From the NCBI RefSeq assembly GCF_003151135.1, contig NZ_QEQK01000013.1, positions 1 to 64,000 on the forward strand: a stretch of DNA of 64,000 nucleotides. The letters run 5' to 3'. Position numbers and translations under genes: made by a program. Below, in pieces: positions 13,892-23,308 of the stretch. The stretch comes from Abyssibacter profundi. GTDB lineage: Bacteria; Pseudomonadota; Gammaproteobacteria; Nevskiales; OUC007. Below the pieces are notes generated by a model. That model made no database searches. It was given only the letters and a program-made list of their open reading frames with translations, and was not told the DNA's origin. Position 1 is the first letter of the stretch, and every line of letters begins with the position of its first letter.

Positions 13892-16090
13892 TTAATGGCG
13901 ATCCGCTTGCGCACGCGCGGACGCGGCTGCCGCTTCGGTTTGCTCCCAAAGCTGCAGATAGGCCTCGGCCGAGTTGTACAGCGCGGTAATCGCCTCTTCA
14001 CCACCTTCGAGCCGGATGCCCTCGACGATATCGGCGACCAAACCGTAGTGCGACATGCCTTCCTCATCCATGACCCACTGCTTGCCACCGGGGATGGACA
14101 GCAGGTCCACCTGCAACGGGGCAATCCCGGCCTCGGCGAACTGGGGTCCCCAGCCTTCGCCCTGGAACAGCGTGAACGGATAGACGATGGGCTCGGCACT
14201 GGCCCCGCGTGACTGCGGCAAGGTGCGCAGGCCATTGGCATCGGCGCCGTAGCCCACGGCGAACGGCCGGCTGGTGCCGGAGGCCTCCCAGATCGGCTTC
14301 AGCTTGGCGAGAAAATCGACAAAGTCACGCCCGTGCGGCAACGCCGGGTAAATAATGCCGCCCTGACGGATGATCTGGGTGGCCTGGTCATTACTGATGC
14401 CACCATGGCCGCCATGGCCCGAAACCATCGGGTAAGGCGGGTCCAATTCGGCGCCCTTGTCCAGCATGTACTGCTTGCTGAGCAGCTCGGCGTGATCGAT
14501 GTCGAGCACGAAGCCCTTCTTCATGATCTGCTCGATGGCGTATTCACCCAGCTCCGTCACCGTACGGGCATTGCACTGGCGGCCGGGCGGATAAACCGGT
14601 AACTGGCCCTGCGCCAGATCCATGATCAGCTGCGTCACCGGATCATTGAACTGGGTGATTGCGCCGGACTCCAGCTCGGCCCCCGCATCGTAGAAATAGG
14701 TTTCACCCTCGCCGCCGTCCGGGCAGTCATAGGTCTTCCAGAATCCGCGGGTATCGGTGAACCCGACATAGTTCAGCACCGAGCTGAAGATCCCCGTGCC
14801 GCCGAGCGCGCTGTCGACATCGTGGAAGGGGAAGACCTGACGCACACCCAGCTCCCAGGCCTCGTCGATCTCGCGGTCGATATCGTCTCGGGTGCAGTCG
14901 CTGTTCTCGCTGCCGTCCGGATTGAAGGTGACCCGGCAATGGAACAGGTTGGAAAACTCCAGACCGGGGATGACGGCCAGATTGCCGTTGGCGATCTCCT
15001 GGCGCGCCTCGACCGGTGACCCGACGATACGGAACCAGCCCTCACCGGGGCCGCCCCACTGGGCATCCACATAGTCCTGCACGTCGTACAGGAACTCGAC
15101 CTGCTGGGTGCCGGTAATCATGTCCTCGCACTCGGCCGTCTTGTCGCCGTAGGTCGCCTTGGCCAGGTTGCACAGGGCCTCGATGGTCGTGCCGTGAACC
15201 ACCATGACACGCAACCCGGCCTTATAGGCCCGCTCCACCCAGCGGTAATACATCTGCTGGTGCAGGAAGGAGTCTTGCTTGGGCCAGTCGATAAAGCTGG
15301 GCCAGCCCTGGGTGTCATGGGTTTGCAGCGGATCGCCGTCGAGCAGGATGTTCTCGGCGCTGAGCGTGCCGTTGGGGCCGTGCATCAGCACGCAGTTGTC
15401 CAGCGCGGCGGGCGCACCGAATCGGTTGATGGCCTGGCCATACAGCACACCACCGGCAGACGGACCGACGTCTTCGCTGCCATCGGAGAGTTCGGAGCCC
15501 ATGCCCATGTGCGCGTGGACCTCGGCGAAGCCGAGAACCGGTTGGCCGACGGCCGGGCCCGTAAAGGTCGGACCGTCGATGCCCACCGGCATTTCCGGGT
15601 ACTCCGTGCAGCCGGTGGTCGGCTCAAAGCGCAGTGTGGCTGGCGTGTCTGCCAGCACCAGCAGCCCGTCGTCATCGGCAGCCAGTGATTGACCCAGGGT
15701 GCTGGCGGTGAAGCGGCCCTGATCACCGTCAAAGGTCCAGTCCGAACCATCGGCGGGATCGGTGGTGGCACTCACCGACGAGCCGCTGGCTGTCATCAAG
15801 GTTTCGTCCACCGCGTAGAACAGGTAGCGCCCCAGGTTGGCGGCGCGCATGTGGAAGCGCTCAGCCGTGGTGGCATCGTCTCCAACCGCCAGATATGCCG
15901 TGCCGTCACGCTGCACATACTGGCCGTCGACCTGCAGGACATAGCAGCCGCTGGCCAAGTCGAATTTGGTCACGGGTGCCGCACCCAGTGCAGGCGTTCC
16001 GCCAGACGAACCCGATGAACCGCATCCCGCGGTGGTCGCAACACCCACTGCCGCCATGGCGGCCATCATCCAACGTGACGATCCCTGCAT
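13892..16090 (-). CDS. Membrane-dipeptidase (M19)-like lipoprotein
   Basis: The predicted product has 732 residues. Lipoprotein signal with lipobox TAGC (Cys 23), then a Ser/Gly-rich linker and a beta-rich N-terminal domain of about 150 residues. The metallohydrolase part begins at GFAEVHAHMGMG (metal-binding HxH) and includes VMVVHGTT, AVIPGLEFSNLF (Glu at the expected bridging position), QVFPFHDVDSALGGTG, GFVLDIDHAELLS, MVSGHGGHGG and VGYGADANGL. These follow the renal-dipeptidase/amidohydrolase order, but the family is divergent and larger than ordinary M19 enzymes. The likely role is hydrolysis of a small amide or dipeptide in the envelope. It stands alone, leftward. Confidence 0.78.
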   Translation of the reverse strand: MQGSSRWMMAAMAAVGVATTAGCGSSGSSGGTPALGAAPVTKFDLASGCYVLQVDGQYVQRDGTAYLAVGDDATTAERFHMRAANLGRYLFYAVDETLMTASGSSVSATTDPADGSDWTFDGDQGRFTASTLGQSLAADDDGLLVLADTPATLRFEPTTGCTEYPEMPVGIDGPTFTGPAVGQPVLGFAEVHAHMGMGSELSDGSEDVGPSAGGVLYGQAINRFGAPAALDNCVLMHGPNGTLSAENILLDGDPLQTHDTQGWPSFIDWPKQDSFLHQQMYYRWVERAYKAGLRVMVVHGTTIEALCNLAKATYGDKTAECEDMITGTQQVEFLYDVQDYVDAQWGGPGEGWFRIVGSPVEARQEIANGNLAVIPGLEFSNLFHCRVTFNPDGSENSDCTRDDIDREIDEAWELGVRQVFPFHDVDSALGGTGIFSSVLNYVGFTDTRGFWKTYDCPDGGEGETYFYDAGAELESGAITQFNDPVTQLIMDLAQGQLPVYPPGRQCNARTVTELGEYAIEQIMKKGFVLDIDHAELLSKQYMLDKGAELDPPYPMVSGHGGHGGISNDQATQIIRQGGIIYPALPHGRDFVDFLAKLKPIWEASGTSRPFAVGYGADANGLRTLPQSRGASAEPIVYPFTLFQGEGWGPQFAEAGIAPLQVDLLSIPGGKQWVMDEEGMSHYGLVADIVEGIRLEGGEEAITALYNSAEAYLQLWEQTEAAAASARAQADRH

Positions 16091-16219
16091 CTGTGCTCCG
16101 CGCGGTACGCACCGCGGCCTCCGATTGTTATCGGAACATGATGCCAGCGAGTGTAGTCAGTCCGAACTGGTAAATCTGACTCAAGGGAGGGATCGGCCGC
16201 GCAGCGGTGCTGATCCAGT

Positions 16220-16879
16220 TCAGGCGGTTGCCAGCGCCGGCAAACCCAACAGGGCCGGCAGCTCGGCCATGTCGTCGAACAGGTAATGCGCACCGGCCGC
16301 CTGTAGGCGATCTGCCGGTACATCGGCCGTGTAGGCAAACACGGTCATCCCGGCGGCCACACCGGCGGTGACGCCCGCCGCCGAGTCCTCGATCACTGCA
16401 CATCGCGCCGGCGCGACACCCTGCGAGCTGGCCGCCAGCAGGTAGACATCGGGTGCCGGTTTGCTGTGCTCAACATCCTCGACGCTGAAAATCCGGCCCT
16501 CGAAGCGAGACCAAAGACCCGTCTTGCCCAAGGTGAGCTGCATCTTCATGCGTTCGCCAGCCGATGCCACGCAGGCAGGCACCGGCAGCCGGTCCAGTAC
16601 GTCGACTACGCCAGGCACCGGCTCGACCTGCTCGAACAAGGCCTGGGCCGCTCGGGCGCGCAGGTCTGGCACAAAATTGTCGGGCGCCGGTCGGCCCAGC
16701 GCGTCCTCGATAATGACCAGGCAACGATCCATGGCCTGGCCAACAAAGCGCTGGAACATCTCCTCCTGGGTCAGCTCCAGCCCCAACTCGGCCAGCATGT
16801 CGCAGAACACCCGACTGGTGATGCGTTCGCTGTCGACCAGCACGCCATCGCAGTCGAAGATCACCAAGTCGTAGTTCAT
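16220..16879 (-). CDS. HAD-superfamily phosphatase (beta-phosphoglucomutase-like subfamily)
   Basis: The predicted product has 219 residues. Motif I FDCDGVLVDSE (nucleophile Asp 9, acid Asp 11), motif II VASAGE, motif III KPAPDVYL and motif IV VIEDSAAGV with a helical cap between I and II define an HAD subfamily IA enzyme. It is closest in feel to YieH/YcjU-type sugar-phosphate phosphatases. It acts in the cytosol on a small phosphorylated metabolite; the substrate cannot be read from sequence. The neighbouring methyltransferase gene starts upstream on the same strand and ends 19 bases away, so both may be one transcript. Confidence 0.88.
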   Translation of the reverse strand: MNYDLVIFDCDGVLVDSERITSRVFCDMLAELGLELTQEEMFQRFVGQAMDRCLVIIEDALGRPAPDNFVPDLRARAAQALFEQVEPVPGVVDVLDRLPVPACVASAGERMKMQLTLGKTGLWSRFEGRIFSVEDVEHSKPAPDVYLLAASSQGVAPARCAVIEDSAAGVTAGVAAGMTVFAYTADVPADRLQAAGAHYLFDDMAELPALLGLPALATA

Positions 16880-16898
16880 AGGTCGCTCAGTCGCCGGG

Positions 16899-17711
16899 CT
16901 AGTTGAGCAATTTGACGAATTTCAGCGTCATGCGATCGGACTCGCCAATCGCCTGGTAGACGTCACGATCGGTGTCGCCCAGGGCCAGCGAAGGTGGCAG
17001 GGTCCAGACCCCACGGGGATGTTCGGTGTCATCCTTGGGATTCGCGTTGATCTCGCTGCTGGCCGCCAGCTTGAACCCGGCGGCCTCGGCCATGCGAATG
17101 ACATCGGCCTGGCGGATGTAGCCGGTGGTCTTGGCCTTGAGCTCGGCCGGGTCAGCATCCGGCTTGGCGCGGTGATCGACAACGCCCAGCACGCCACCTG
17201 GCTCCAGCGCCGCATGCGCGGCGGCGAAGAAGGCCTCGGCCTGATCGTCCCACCACAGGTTGTGCACATTGCGGAAGGTCAACACGACATCGACGCTGGC
17301 ATCCGGCGCCAGCGTCCACTGCCCAGCATCGGCGGTGGTGACAATGGTTTTACCGTAGGTCGACTGGTCGGCCAGTTTGCCCAACAAGCGGCCATGTAAG
17401 CGGCGCCGATAACTGGGGGTGTCGGCCGGGCCGACCTCATAGACGGCAGCGATGTACTGCCCCGAATCAGCCAGGTAGGGGGCCAGAATCTCGGTCCAGT
17501 ACCCCGCCGAAGGCCACAGCTCGACCACGGTGTCGTCGGCATCGACACCGAAGAACTCCAACACCTCGACCGGATGCCGTGCGGCATCGCGGGCAACATA
17601 AGCCTCGGTGCGGTGATCAGCCGCGGCGGCGGCCTCCAGGGTCGCAGGCCCAGCCTGGGCCAGGCCGGTCGCCAGCAAGCCAACCATCAGAAGTAACGAG
17701 CGTGGTTTCAT
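16899..17711 (-). CDS. Exported class I SAM-dependent methyltransferase-like protein (COG4798 type)
   Basis: The predicted product has 270 residues. It starts with a clear Sec signal peptide (MKPRSLLLMVGLLATGLAQAG). The methyltransferase fold follows: EVLEFFGVDADDTVVELWPSAGYWTEILAPYL (modified SAM motif I), VDVVLTFRNVHNLWW, ALEPGGVLGVVDHRAK, and a final ESDRMTLKFVK. Proteins of this type are widespread in Proteobacteria and annotated as predicted methyltransferases. An exported enzyme would need SAM outside the cytosol, where none is expected, so either it is a non-methylating SAM-fold protein or an unusual cofactor is used. The gene lies just upstream of the HAD phosphatase gene. Confidence 0.85.
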   Translation of the reverse strand: MKPRSLLLMVGLLATGLAQAGPATLEAAAAADHRTEAYVARDAARHPVEVLEFFGVDADDTVVELWPSAGYWTEILAPYLADSGQYIAAVYEVGPADTPSYRRRLHGRLLGKLADQSTYGKTIVTTADAGQWTLAPDASVDVVLTFRNVHNLWWDDQAEAFFAAAHAALEPGGVLGVVDHRAKPDADPAELKAKTTGYIRQADVIRMAEAAGFKLAASSEINANPKDDTEHPRGVWTLPPSLALGDTDRDVYQAIGESDRMTLKFVKLLN

Positions 17712-17771
17712 CGACGTGTCTCCGAAAACGGTAGGACGCAGCCTAGTGCATCCACTGTCACTCTGCAGAGG

Positions 17772-18617
17772 CTAGACGTTCAGCCTCGATTTCAGCGCGC
17801 TACGCGATCGACGGCTGACAGGCACGTGGTCGCCGTTGTGCATCTGCGCCTCGCCATCACCGGAGTCGTGCACACGAATCTCGACTAGACGATTCAGGTT
17901 GATGATGGCGCTGCGATGCACGCGGACGAATTCCCGGGCAGCCAATCGACGTTCGACACGAGCCATCGTTTCGCGCAACAGGTATTCGGTGGTACCGACA
18001 TGCAGGGTGATGTAGTTACCCGAAGCCTCGATCCAATCGATGTCCTGAACGCGCACCAAAAACTCGCGACCAAGCTTCTTGACGAGGAAACGATCGGTGA
18101 CGGGCTGTGGCTGCTGCGCATCGTCGGTCAGCATGCGGGCCTCGCCCTGCCATCGGCGCAGCAGCAGGGCATAGAGCTCGATCAGCGCCAGAATCAGAAA
18201 GTAGCTGCGCACATCCTTGAGATACTCGTAACCGAGTTCGCGCCACCACGGTGCGAAGGCGTAGTCCTCACCGACCAGCGCATAGACAGCTTCACGCAGT
18301 AAAACCATGCCGCCCACATGCAACAGGCAGAAGGGGACCGTGGCCAGTCCATGCGCCAGCAAGGCCTGCCACCAGCGGGTGCGCGGTCGCAGCCAAGCGT
18401 TGAACATCACAATGACCGGAATCAGCATCGCGGTGACCAGGGTGCTGGTGAACTCCCAGGTCACTGGCTGCCAGGCCGCCAGCGGATCCCCCGCACGGCG
18501 CAGATCGGCAATGACGACGAGGCTGTTCATCACCGCGTTGACCAGCAACAACACTCCCCAGCCACCGACTTCAATCCAGCGGCGATGTCGTTGGTATTGG
18601 GCAAGCGTAGGCAGCAT
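17772..18617 (-). CDS. Membrane-anchored LytTR transcriptional regulator
   Basis: The predicted product has 281 residues from ATG 18617; a longer in-frame start at 18740 reads through unlikely sequence. Four hydrophobic segments in the first 175 residues (for example VGGWGVLLLVNAVMNSLVVI, LVTAMLIPVIVMF, YFLILALIELYALLL) precede a LytTR DNA-binding domain in the last 100 residues: FLVKKLGREFLVRVQDIDWIEASGNYITLHVG, YLLRETMARVERRL, FVRVHRSAIINLNRL, VPVSRRSRSALK. LytTR proteins bind tandem direct repeats and often act on adjacent genes. It is divergent from an acyltransferase gene, the probable target. Confidence 0.9.
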   Translation of the reverse strand: MLPTLAQYQRHRRWIEVGGWGVLLLVNAVMNSLVVIADLRRAGDPLAAWQPVTWEFTSTLVTAMLIPVIVMFNAWLRPRTRWWQALLAHGLATVPFCLLHVGGMVLLREAVYALVGEDYAFAPWWRELGYEYLKDVRSYFLILALIELYALLLRRWQGEARMLTDDAQQPQPVTDRFLVKKLGREFLVRVQDIDWIEASGNYITLHVGTTEYLLRETMARVERRLAAREFVRVHRSAIINLNRLVEIRVHDSGDGEAQMHNGDHVPVSRRSRSALKSRLNV

Positions 18618-18771
18618 GCGCGCAGGGTAGCCGGTCCGCGGTCGGGGTCCCAACCATTCGTCCCACCTATCCGCCACTGGCCCCAGCAAGGTCGCCACCC
18701 AGCCCCCCGGGGGTAGGCGACTCAGCCCCCGTTCGCACACTGGCGGTCAACCCTGATTCGCTTTCGCCGCC

Positions 18772-19959
18772 ATGCCTGCTGCCCTGCACGAGCCGCGTCG
18801 TCATGACATCGACGCCTTACGCGCCATCGCCTTCGGACTGCTGATTCTCTATCACGTGGGGATGTTCTATGTGCCCTGGCACTGGCATGTGCAGTCAGCC
18901 TATCCGGCGGCCTGGCTGGAGCCGGTCATGGTCTTCTTTAACCAGTGGCGCATGCCGCTGATCTTTCTCGTCAGCGGACTCGCGGTGCATTTCATGCGCC
19001 GGGGCCGCAGCGCGTCGATGCTGGCCCGCCAGCGTCTCAAGCGCCTGGGCCTGCCGCTATTCTTCGGCATGCTGGTTGTGGTGCCGCCCCAGGCCTATGT
19101 GGAAGCCCTGCGCAATCAGGCGTTCGACGGGGATTATCTCGCGTTTCTGAGTCGCTACCTGCAGCTGAGGCCCTGGCCCGCGGGTAGCTTTGCCGGCGCG
19201 GAAAATGGTGTGACCTGGAATCACCTTTGGTACCTGGCGTACCTGCTGCTCTACACCTTGGTGATCATCCCGCTGGCCCCTCAACTCGACCGTCTAAGCG
19301 AACGATTCGTGCAGCTTCGGGGCACGGCATTGGTGCTTGTTCCGTTGCTGCCGTTCATGGCGGCCGGGCTTTGGGTGTACCCCCAGTTTCCCTACATCAG
19401 TCACAGCCTGATCGATGACGGCTACGCCCATGCGATGTTTGGGTGCTGCTTCATCTACGGCTATCTCATCGGGCGAGATCGCGCCCTCTGGGCCCATCTG
19501 GCCGCGCTGCGGGGGTGGCTGCTGGGTCTTGGCGTGCTGAGCTTTGCCATGCGCAGCCTGTTGGCTCGCTGGCTGGACACCGAGGCCAGCGGGGCAGAAG
19601 GGCTGGCCTGGCTATTCAGCGTTTACCTGAATCGCTGGACCTGGATGCTCGTGATGCTGGCCTGGGCGCACCACCTGCTGAACCGGCCAATGCGATGGCT
19701 TGGCTGGGCCAATGAATCGGTTTACCCCTGGTATGTACTCCATCAAAGCCTCACCGTCGTGATCGGCTACTACGCCGGCAGGGCGTTGCTGGGTCCGGTG
19801 GTTGAACCCATCGTCGTACTGGGCGGCACCCTACTGGGCTGCTGGGTGTTGACCTCGGTGATTCAGCGTAGCCGCTGGTTGCGCCCGCTGTTCGGACTCA
19901 AACCCGGCCCAAACGCAACGAGCCGGCGGCAACCCGAAGCTGCAACCGGCTCGTCATAG
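18772..19959 (+). CDS. Acyltransferase family 3 membrane protein (OpgC-like)
   Basis: The predicted product has 395 residues with about ten transmembrane helices. The N-terminal signature RRHDIDALRAIAFGLLILYHVGMFY holds the Arg/Asp and catalytic His of acyltransferase 3 proteins; FNQWRMPLIFLVSGLAVHFMRRG and RLKRLGLPLFFGMLVVVPPQ match the glucan-modifying OpgC branch. It should move an acyl group (often succinyl or acetyl) across the inner membrane onto a periplasmic sugar or polysaccharide. The divergent LytTR regulator suggests environmentally controlled envelope decoration. The tail after residue 375 is a polar extension. Confidence 0.88.
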   Translation: MPAALHEPRRHDIDALRAIAFGLLILYHVGMFYVPWHWHVQSAYPAAWLEPVMVFFNQWRMPLIFLVSGLAVHFMRRGRSASMLARQRLKRLGLPLFFGMLVVVPPQAYVEALRNQAFDGDYLAFLSRYLQLRPWPAGSFAGAENGVTWNHLWYLAYLLLYTLVIIPLAPQLDRLSERFVQLRGTALVLVPLLPFMAAGLWVYPQFPYISHSLIDDGYAHAMFGCCFIYGYLIGRDRALWAHLAALRGWLLGLGVLSFAMRSLLARWLDTEASGAEGLAWLFSVYLNRWTWMLVMLAWAHHLLNRPMRWLGWANESVYPWYVLHQSLTVVIGYYAGRALLGPVVEPIVVLGGTLLGCWVLTSVIQRSRWLRPLFGLKPGPNATSRRQPEAATGSS

Positions 19960-19997
19960 GACTCGTCCTAGCGGCGAGTCCGCGATCGCGAGACGAC

Positions 19998-20477
19998 CTA
20001 GTGGTCGGCGCCGCCCGCATGGACGTGACCATGCTCCAGTTCCTGCGGCGTGGCTTCACGCACATCGGTGATCTCGATATCGAACACCAGCGTCTGGCCT
20101 GCCATCTGATGGTTGGCGTCAACAACAACCGTGTCGCCTTCGACGGCGCGGATCACCACCGGAATGTCGCCGCCGTCGGTCGACGCGCGAAACACCATGC
20201 CGGGCTCGACCTTGTCCACACCCTGGAATGCGGCCAGCGGTACCTGCTGGACGCGGGCCGGATCGTGTTCACCGTAGGCTTTTTCCGGGGGGATGGTGGC
20301 CTCGAAGCGGTCGCCGGTGGACTTGCCCGACATTTCCTCTTCCAGCCCCGGGATGATCCCACCCGTGCCATGCAGGTAGGCCATCGGCTCCGCCTCACGT
20401 GAAGATTCGAGCACTTCGCCCTCGGGCGTCTTCAGCACATAGTGGAAGCTCGCGACGGTATTTTCTGCAATCTGCAC
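19998..20477 (-). CDS. slyD: FKBP-type peptidyl-prolyl isomerase SlyD
   Basis: The predicted product has 159 residues from GTG 20477 (AGGA eight bases upstream); a longer in-frame start at 20546 adds an unlikely N-terminus. The FKBP domain is split by an insert-in-flap (IF) chaperone domain as in SlyD: ASFHYVLKTPEGEVLESSRE, MAYLHGTGGIIPGLEEEMSG, then the IF region FEATIPPEKAYGEHDPARVQQVPLAAF, closing with QTLVFDIEITDVREAT. The short C-terminal HGHVHAGGADH is a reduced version of the metal-binding histidine tail. It catalyses proline isomerisation, has chaperone activity and can supply nickel in the cytosol. The gene is monocistronic and leftward. Confidence 0.92.
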   Translation of the reverse strand: MQIAENTVASFHYVLKTPEGEVLESSREAEPMAYLHGTGGIIPGLEEEMSGKSTGDRFEATIPPEKAYGEHDPARVQQVPLAAFQGVDKVEPGMVFRASTDGGDIPVVIRAVEGDTVVVDANHQMAGQTLVFDIEITDVREATPQELEHGHVHAGGADH

Positions 20478-20648
20478 AGGACATCCTGATAAATAAAGGG
20501 CTTTCACGGTATCACAGGCTGTCAAACCATCGATCGGAGACCCCATCAGAAATTTTGTTCAAACCAGGCAGAAATCTGCGTGATTCAGCGGTTTGATCCC
20601 CTGCTCCGATGCCCTAACGTGGTTCGGGTATTCCATTGGAGTTCGATC

Positions 20649-21212
20649 ATGAGCAAGGTTTTGATCGTCTACGCAACCGACTACGGACATACCCAGACCT
20701 GCGCCGAGGCCCTGGCGCGAGGCGTTGAGTCGGCTGGCGGCGCCGCGATGCTGCGAGCCGCTGGCGATGCAACCGGTGACGATGTCCGGGCGGCAGATGC
20801 GCTGGTCCTGGGTTCGCCGTCGCACATGGGCTCACCGGACTGGAAGATCAAGCGTTTCATCGATGAACATTGCTCCGGCCTGTGGATGAACAACGACGGT
20901 ATCGGCAAGGTGGGCGCGGTCTTCGGTACCGGTAGCGGCTACGGCAATGCAGGTGGTGGTATCGAACTGACCCTGCTGGCCCTGCTCAACAACCTCGCCG
21001 AGTTGGGGATGCTGCTGGTCCCGCTACCGAAGAACACCACCCACTACGCCGATGGCGGCTTGCAGTGGGGTCCCTACGCGCGAGTGCACACGGCCGACAC
21101 CATGGAACCCATCGAGGTGAGTGACGCCCAACAGGCTGTGCTCACCGCACATGGGGCCAACATCGCGCGGGTCGCCGATCGCGTCGCAGGTCAGACCCTG
21201 TTCAAGCCGTGA
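20649..21212 (+). CDS. Flavodoxin-family NAD(P)H:quinone oxidoreductase (WrbA-like)
   Basis: The predicted product has 187 residues from ATG 20649. The FMN phosphate loop is [42 protein letters not shown] and [39 protein letters not shown] complete the WrbA/flavodoxin_2-like fold. It would reduce quinones by two electrons in the cytosol and protect against redox cycling. Its stop overlaps the start of the macrodomain gene by 4 bases (GTGA), so they are translated together. Confidence 0.85.
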   Translation: MSKVLIVYATDYGHTQTCAEALARGVESAGGAAMLRAAGDATGDDVRAADALVLGSPSHMGSPDWKIKRFIDEHCSGLWMNNDGIGKVGAVFGTGSGYGNAGGGIELTLLALLNNLAELGMLLVPLPKNTTHYADGGLQWGPYARVHTADTMEPIEVSDAQQAVLTAHGANIARVADRVAGQTLFKP

Positions 21213-21724
21213 ACTCGCTAACGGCCGTGCAGGCCGACATCACGACCCTGGCCGTGGACGCCATCGTCAATGCCGCCAACCAATCGCTGCTGGGCGGTGG
21301 CGGTGTCGATGGTGCCATCCACCGCGCGGCCGGACCCGAATTGCTCGAGGCCTGCCGCAAGCTGGGTGGCTGCGAAACCGGTCAGGCGAAGATCACAGCC
21401 GGCTACAACCTGCCGGCCCGCTGGGTCATCCACACGGTCGGCCCGGTCTGGACAGGCGGTTCGGCTGGTGAGGCCGAACAGCTCGCGCAGTGCTATCGCC
21501 ACTCACTGGCGCTGGCCGCCGAACACGCCGTGCGGTCCATCGCCTTTCCGGCGATTTCCTGCGGAGTGTACGGCTACCCCGTCGACACAGCGCTACCCAT
21601 CGCCGTGCGCGAGTGCAACGCCTGGCTTGCCGAGCAGGCACAGCCCAGCCAGATCCAACTGGTTGGCCTGGATGCGACCATGGCCAGCCGGCTGGCGGAC
21701 GCTATCCAACAAGCGGCTGACTAG
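21209..21724 (+). CDS. ymdB: O-acetyl-ADP-ribose deacetylase, macrodomain protein
   Basis: The predicted product has 171 residues from GTG 21209, a single macrodomain. Diagnostic motifs are [55 protein letters not shown] and [19 protein letters not shown]. The asparagine and [10 protein letters not shown] loop bind ADP-ribose. YmdB-type enzymes remove the acetyl group of O-acetyl-ADP-ribose and can reverse ADP-ribosylation; in E. coli YmdB also modulates RNase III. The pairing with a flavodoxin is translational (4-base overlap). Length is normal. The gene ends inside the dispersed repeat at 21721. Confidence 0.93.
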   Translation: MNSLTAVQADITTLAVDAIVNAANQSLLGGGGVDGAIHRAAGPELLEACRKLGGCETGQAKITAGYNLPARWVIHTVGPVWTGGSAGEAEQLAQCYRHSLALAAEHAVRSIAFPAISCGVYGYPVDTALPIAVRECNAWLAEQAQPSQIQLVGLDATMASRLADAIQQAAD

Positions 21725-21778
21725 GGAAGCACTGATCTATTCGCGCCGCCAAGTTGCTGCCTGCGAACAGGCCAGGCA
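21721..21778 (+). repeat. Dispersed 58-bp repeat, copy 2 of 3
   Basis: This copy begins at the ymdB stop codon: CTAGGGAAGCAC...TATTCGC...CCGCCAAGTTGCTGCCTGC...AACAGGCCAGGCA. It is identical to the copy at 24010 at 53 of 58 positions. It contains a CAGGC/GCCTG inverted motif around the AACAGG block (GCTGCCTGC...GGCCAGGC). Confidence 0.85.
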
Positions 21779-21815
21779 AGACGGAACGGGCCGGTTCTCC
21801 CGCGATCCTGCGTTG

Positions 21816-22034
21816 TCAGGCGCTGGCGTCCAGCTCGGCGAAGCGGCGCCGCAGTTCGCGTTCTTCGTTGGTGACCGCCGCTTCGAGCTCGCCCACCCGG
21901 CGCTCCAGCTTTTGCAGCCGTTCCAGCACATCGGCCGGCGGCTGTTGCTGTTGCCGGCTCTTGAGGTAGCTCGTAATGGCCCCGGTCGTCGTGCCAAAGA
22001 TCACCACGATGGTGATCATGGTGAACAGATCCAT
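21816..22034 (-). CDS. Small membrane protein with a coiled coil (PspB-like)
   Basis: The predicted product has 72 residues. One transmembrane helix (MDLFTMITIVVIFGTTTGAITSYL) is followed by RQQQQPPADVLERLQKLERRVGELEAAVTNEERELRRRFAELDA, a strongly heptad-patterned coiled coil. The pattern LExLExxVTxxxxELxRxFxxL is shared with the protein at 8780-9043, so the two are probably paralogues of one family. The product would sit in the inner membrane with the coil in the cytosol. It is single and leftward, between two rightward transcription units. Confidence 0.65.
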   Translation of the reverse strand: MDLFTMITIVVIFGTTTGAITSYLKSRQQQQPPADVLERLQKLERRVGELEAAVTNEERELRRRFAELDASA

Positions 22035-22102
22035 GATGGCGTCCCGCGCGTTGTTTCAATGCATGCCATGATTGCCCGCCGCGTCGGTTTTTGCCAAGTA
22101 CG

Positions 22103-23308
22103 ATGAGCGCATCGCCCACCACCGATTGGCGCACGCCACGTCTGTTCCTCATGTTGATGGCGGTGGCGCTGCCGCTGGGCTACGCCACCTGGAATGCCCT
22201 GCTGAATAACTTCGCCATCGAGATGGCCCGGTTCGATGGATCGGACATCGGTGTCCTGCAGTCCGTGCGCGAGATTCCGGGCTTTCTGGCCTTCACCGCG
22301 GTGTTCTTTCTAGCCGTGATTTCCGAGCAGCGCTTCGCCCTGGTCGCGATCGCTCTGCTGGGCGGCGCCGTCGCTGTGACCGGCGTGTTTGCCACAACGA
22401 CCGGGCTGCTGATCACCACGTTTTTGATGTCCGTAGGCTTTCATTACCTGGAGACGCTGAAGCAATCGCTGTCGCTACAGTGGCTGAGCAAAGCCGAGGC
22501 GCCCGCCGTGCTGGGTCAACTGATTTCGGTGGCCGCACTGACCTCGCTGGCGTCCTATGCCGTGGTCTGGGTGCTTTTAGAGGTGTTCGCGGCCAGCTAT
22601 ACGGTGATCTACGCCACGGCGGGTCTGGCCTGTCTGCTGCTGGTGCTGTTCATGGCGCTGGCCTTCCCGCGTTTTGAAGCACCAAGCCCCCAACGCAAGC
22701 AACTCATCCTGAGACGACGATACGGTCTGTATTACGCGCTCACCTTTCTCAGCGGCGCCCGCCGACAAATCTTCATGGTGTTTGCAAGCTTTCTGCTGGT
22801 TGAACGCTTTGGCTATTCGGCATCCGCCATAGCTGCACTGTATCTGGTCAACCACGGTGTGAGCTGGTGGCTGGCGCCGATTATCGGCCGCTGGATCGGT
22901 CGGGTCGGCGAGCGCCGCGCGCTCACCATTGAGTACATCGGGCTGATCACGGTATTCCTGGGTTACGCGGTGGTCGACAGTGGCGGACTGGCCGCGACAC
23001 TGTTCGTCGTGGACCACATCTTCTTTGCCATGGCCATTGCCCAGAAGACCTACTTCCAGAAGATCGCAGACCCCGGCGACATTGCCGGTACGGCCGGCGT
23101 TAACTTCACGATTAACCACATCGCGGCGGTCGTCATCCCGGCCAGTTTCGGGATCATCTGGCTGGTCGCACCTGCGTGGGTGTTCATACTCGGCGCCGGC
23201 ATGGCGACGGCGTCCCTGCTGCTGGCCCGCTGCGTGCCCGAGACGCCCAGCCCGGACCAGCCGATGCGACTGTGGTGGCAACGCCGCCCGCTGGTGAAAC
23301 CCGCATGA
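22103..23308 (+). CDS. MFS transporter
   Basis: The predicted product has 401 residues from ATG 22103; a TTG four codons earlier is possible. Twelve hydrophobic segments with a central hydrophilic break near residues 190-210 ([23 protein letters not shown]) fit the major facilitator fold. The substrate is not evident: there is no drug-resistance or sugar signature beyond generic [20 protein letters not shown]. It overlaps the nitroreductase start by 4 bases (ATGA), so the transporter and the reductase form one unit and may deal with the same aromatic or quinone-like compound. Confidence 0.85.
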   Translation: MSASPTTDWRTPRLFLMLMAVALPLGYATWNALLNNFAIEMARFDGSDIGVLQSVREIPGFLAFTAVFFLAVISEQRFALVAIALLGGAVAVTGVFATTTGLLITTFLMSVGFHYLETLKQSLSLQWLSKAEAPAVLGQLISVAALTSLASYAVVWVLLEVFAASYTVIYATAGLACLLLVLFMALAFPRFEAPSPQRKQLILRRRYGLYYALTFLSGARRQIFMVFASFLLVERFGYSASAIAALYLVNHGVSWWLAPIIGRWIGRVGERRALTIEYIGLITVFLGYAVVDSGGLAATLFVVDHIFFAMAIAQKTYFQKIADPGDIAGTAGVNFTINHIAAVVIPASFGIIWLVAPAWVFILGAGMATASLLLARCVPETPSPDQPMRLWWQRRPLVKPA

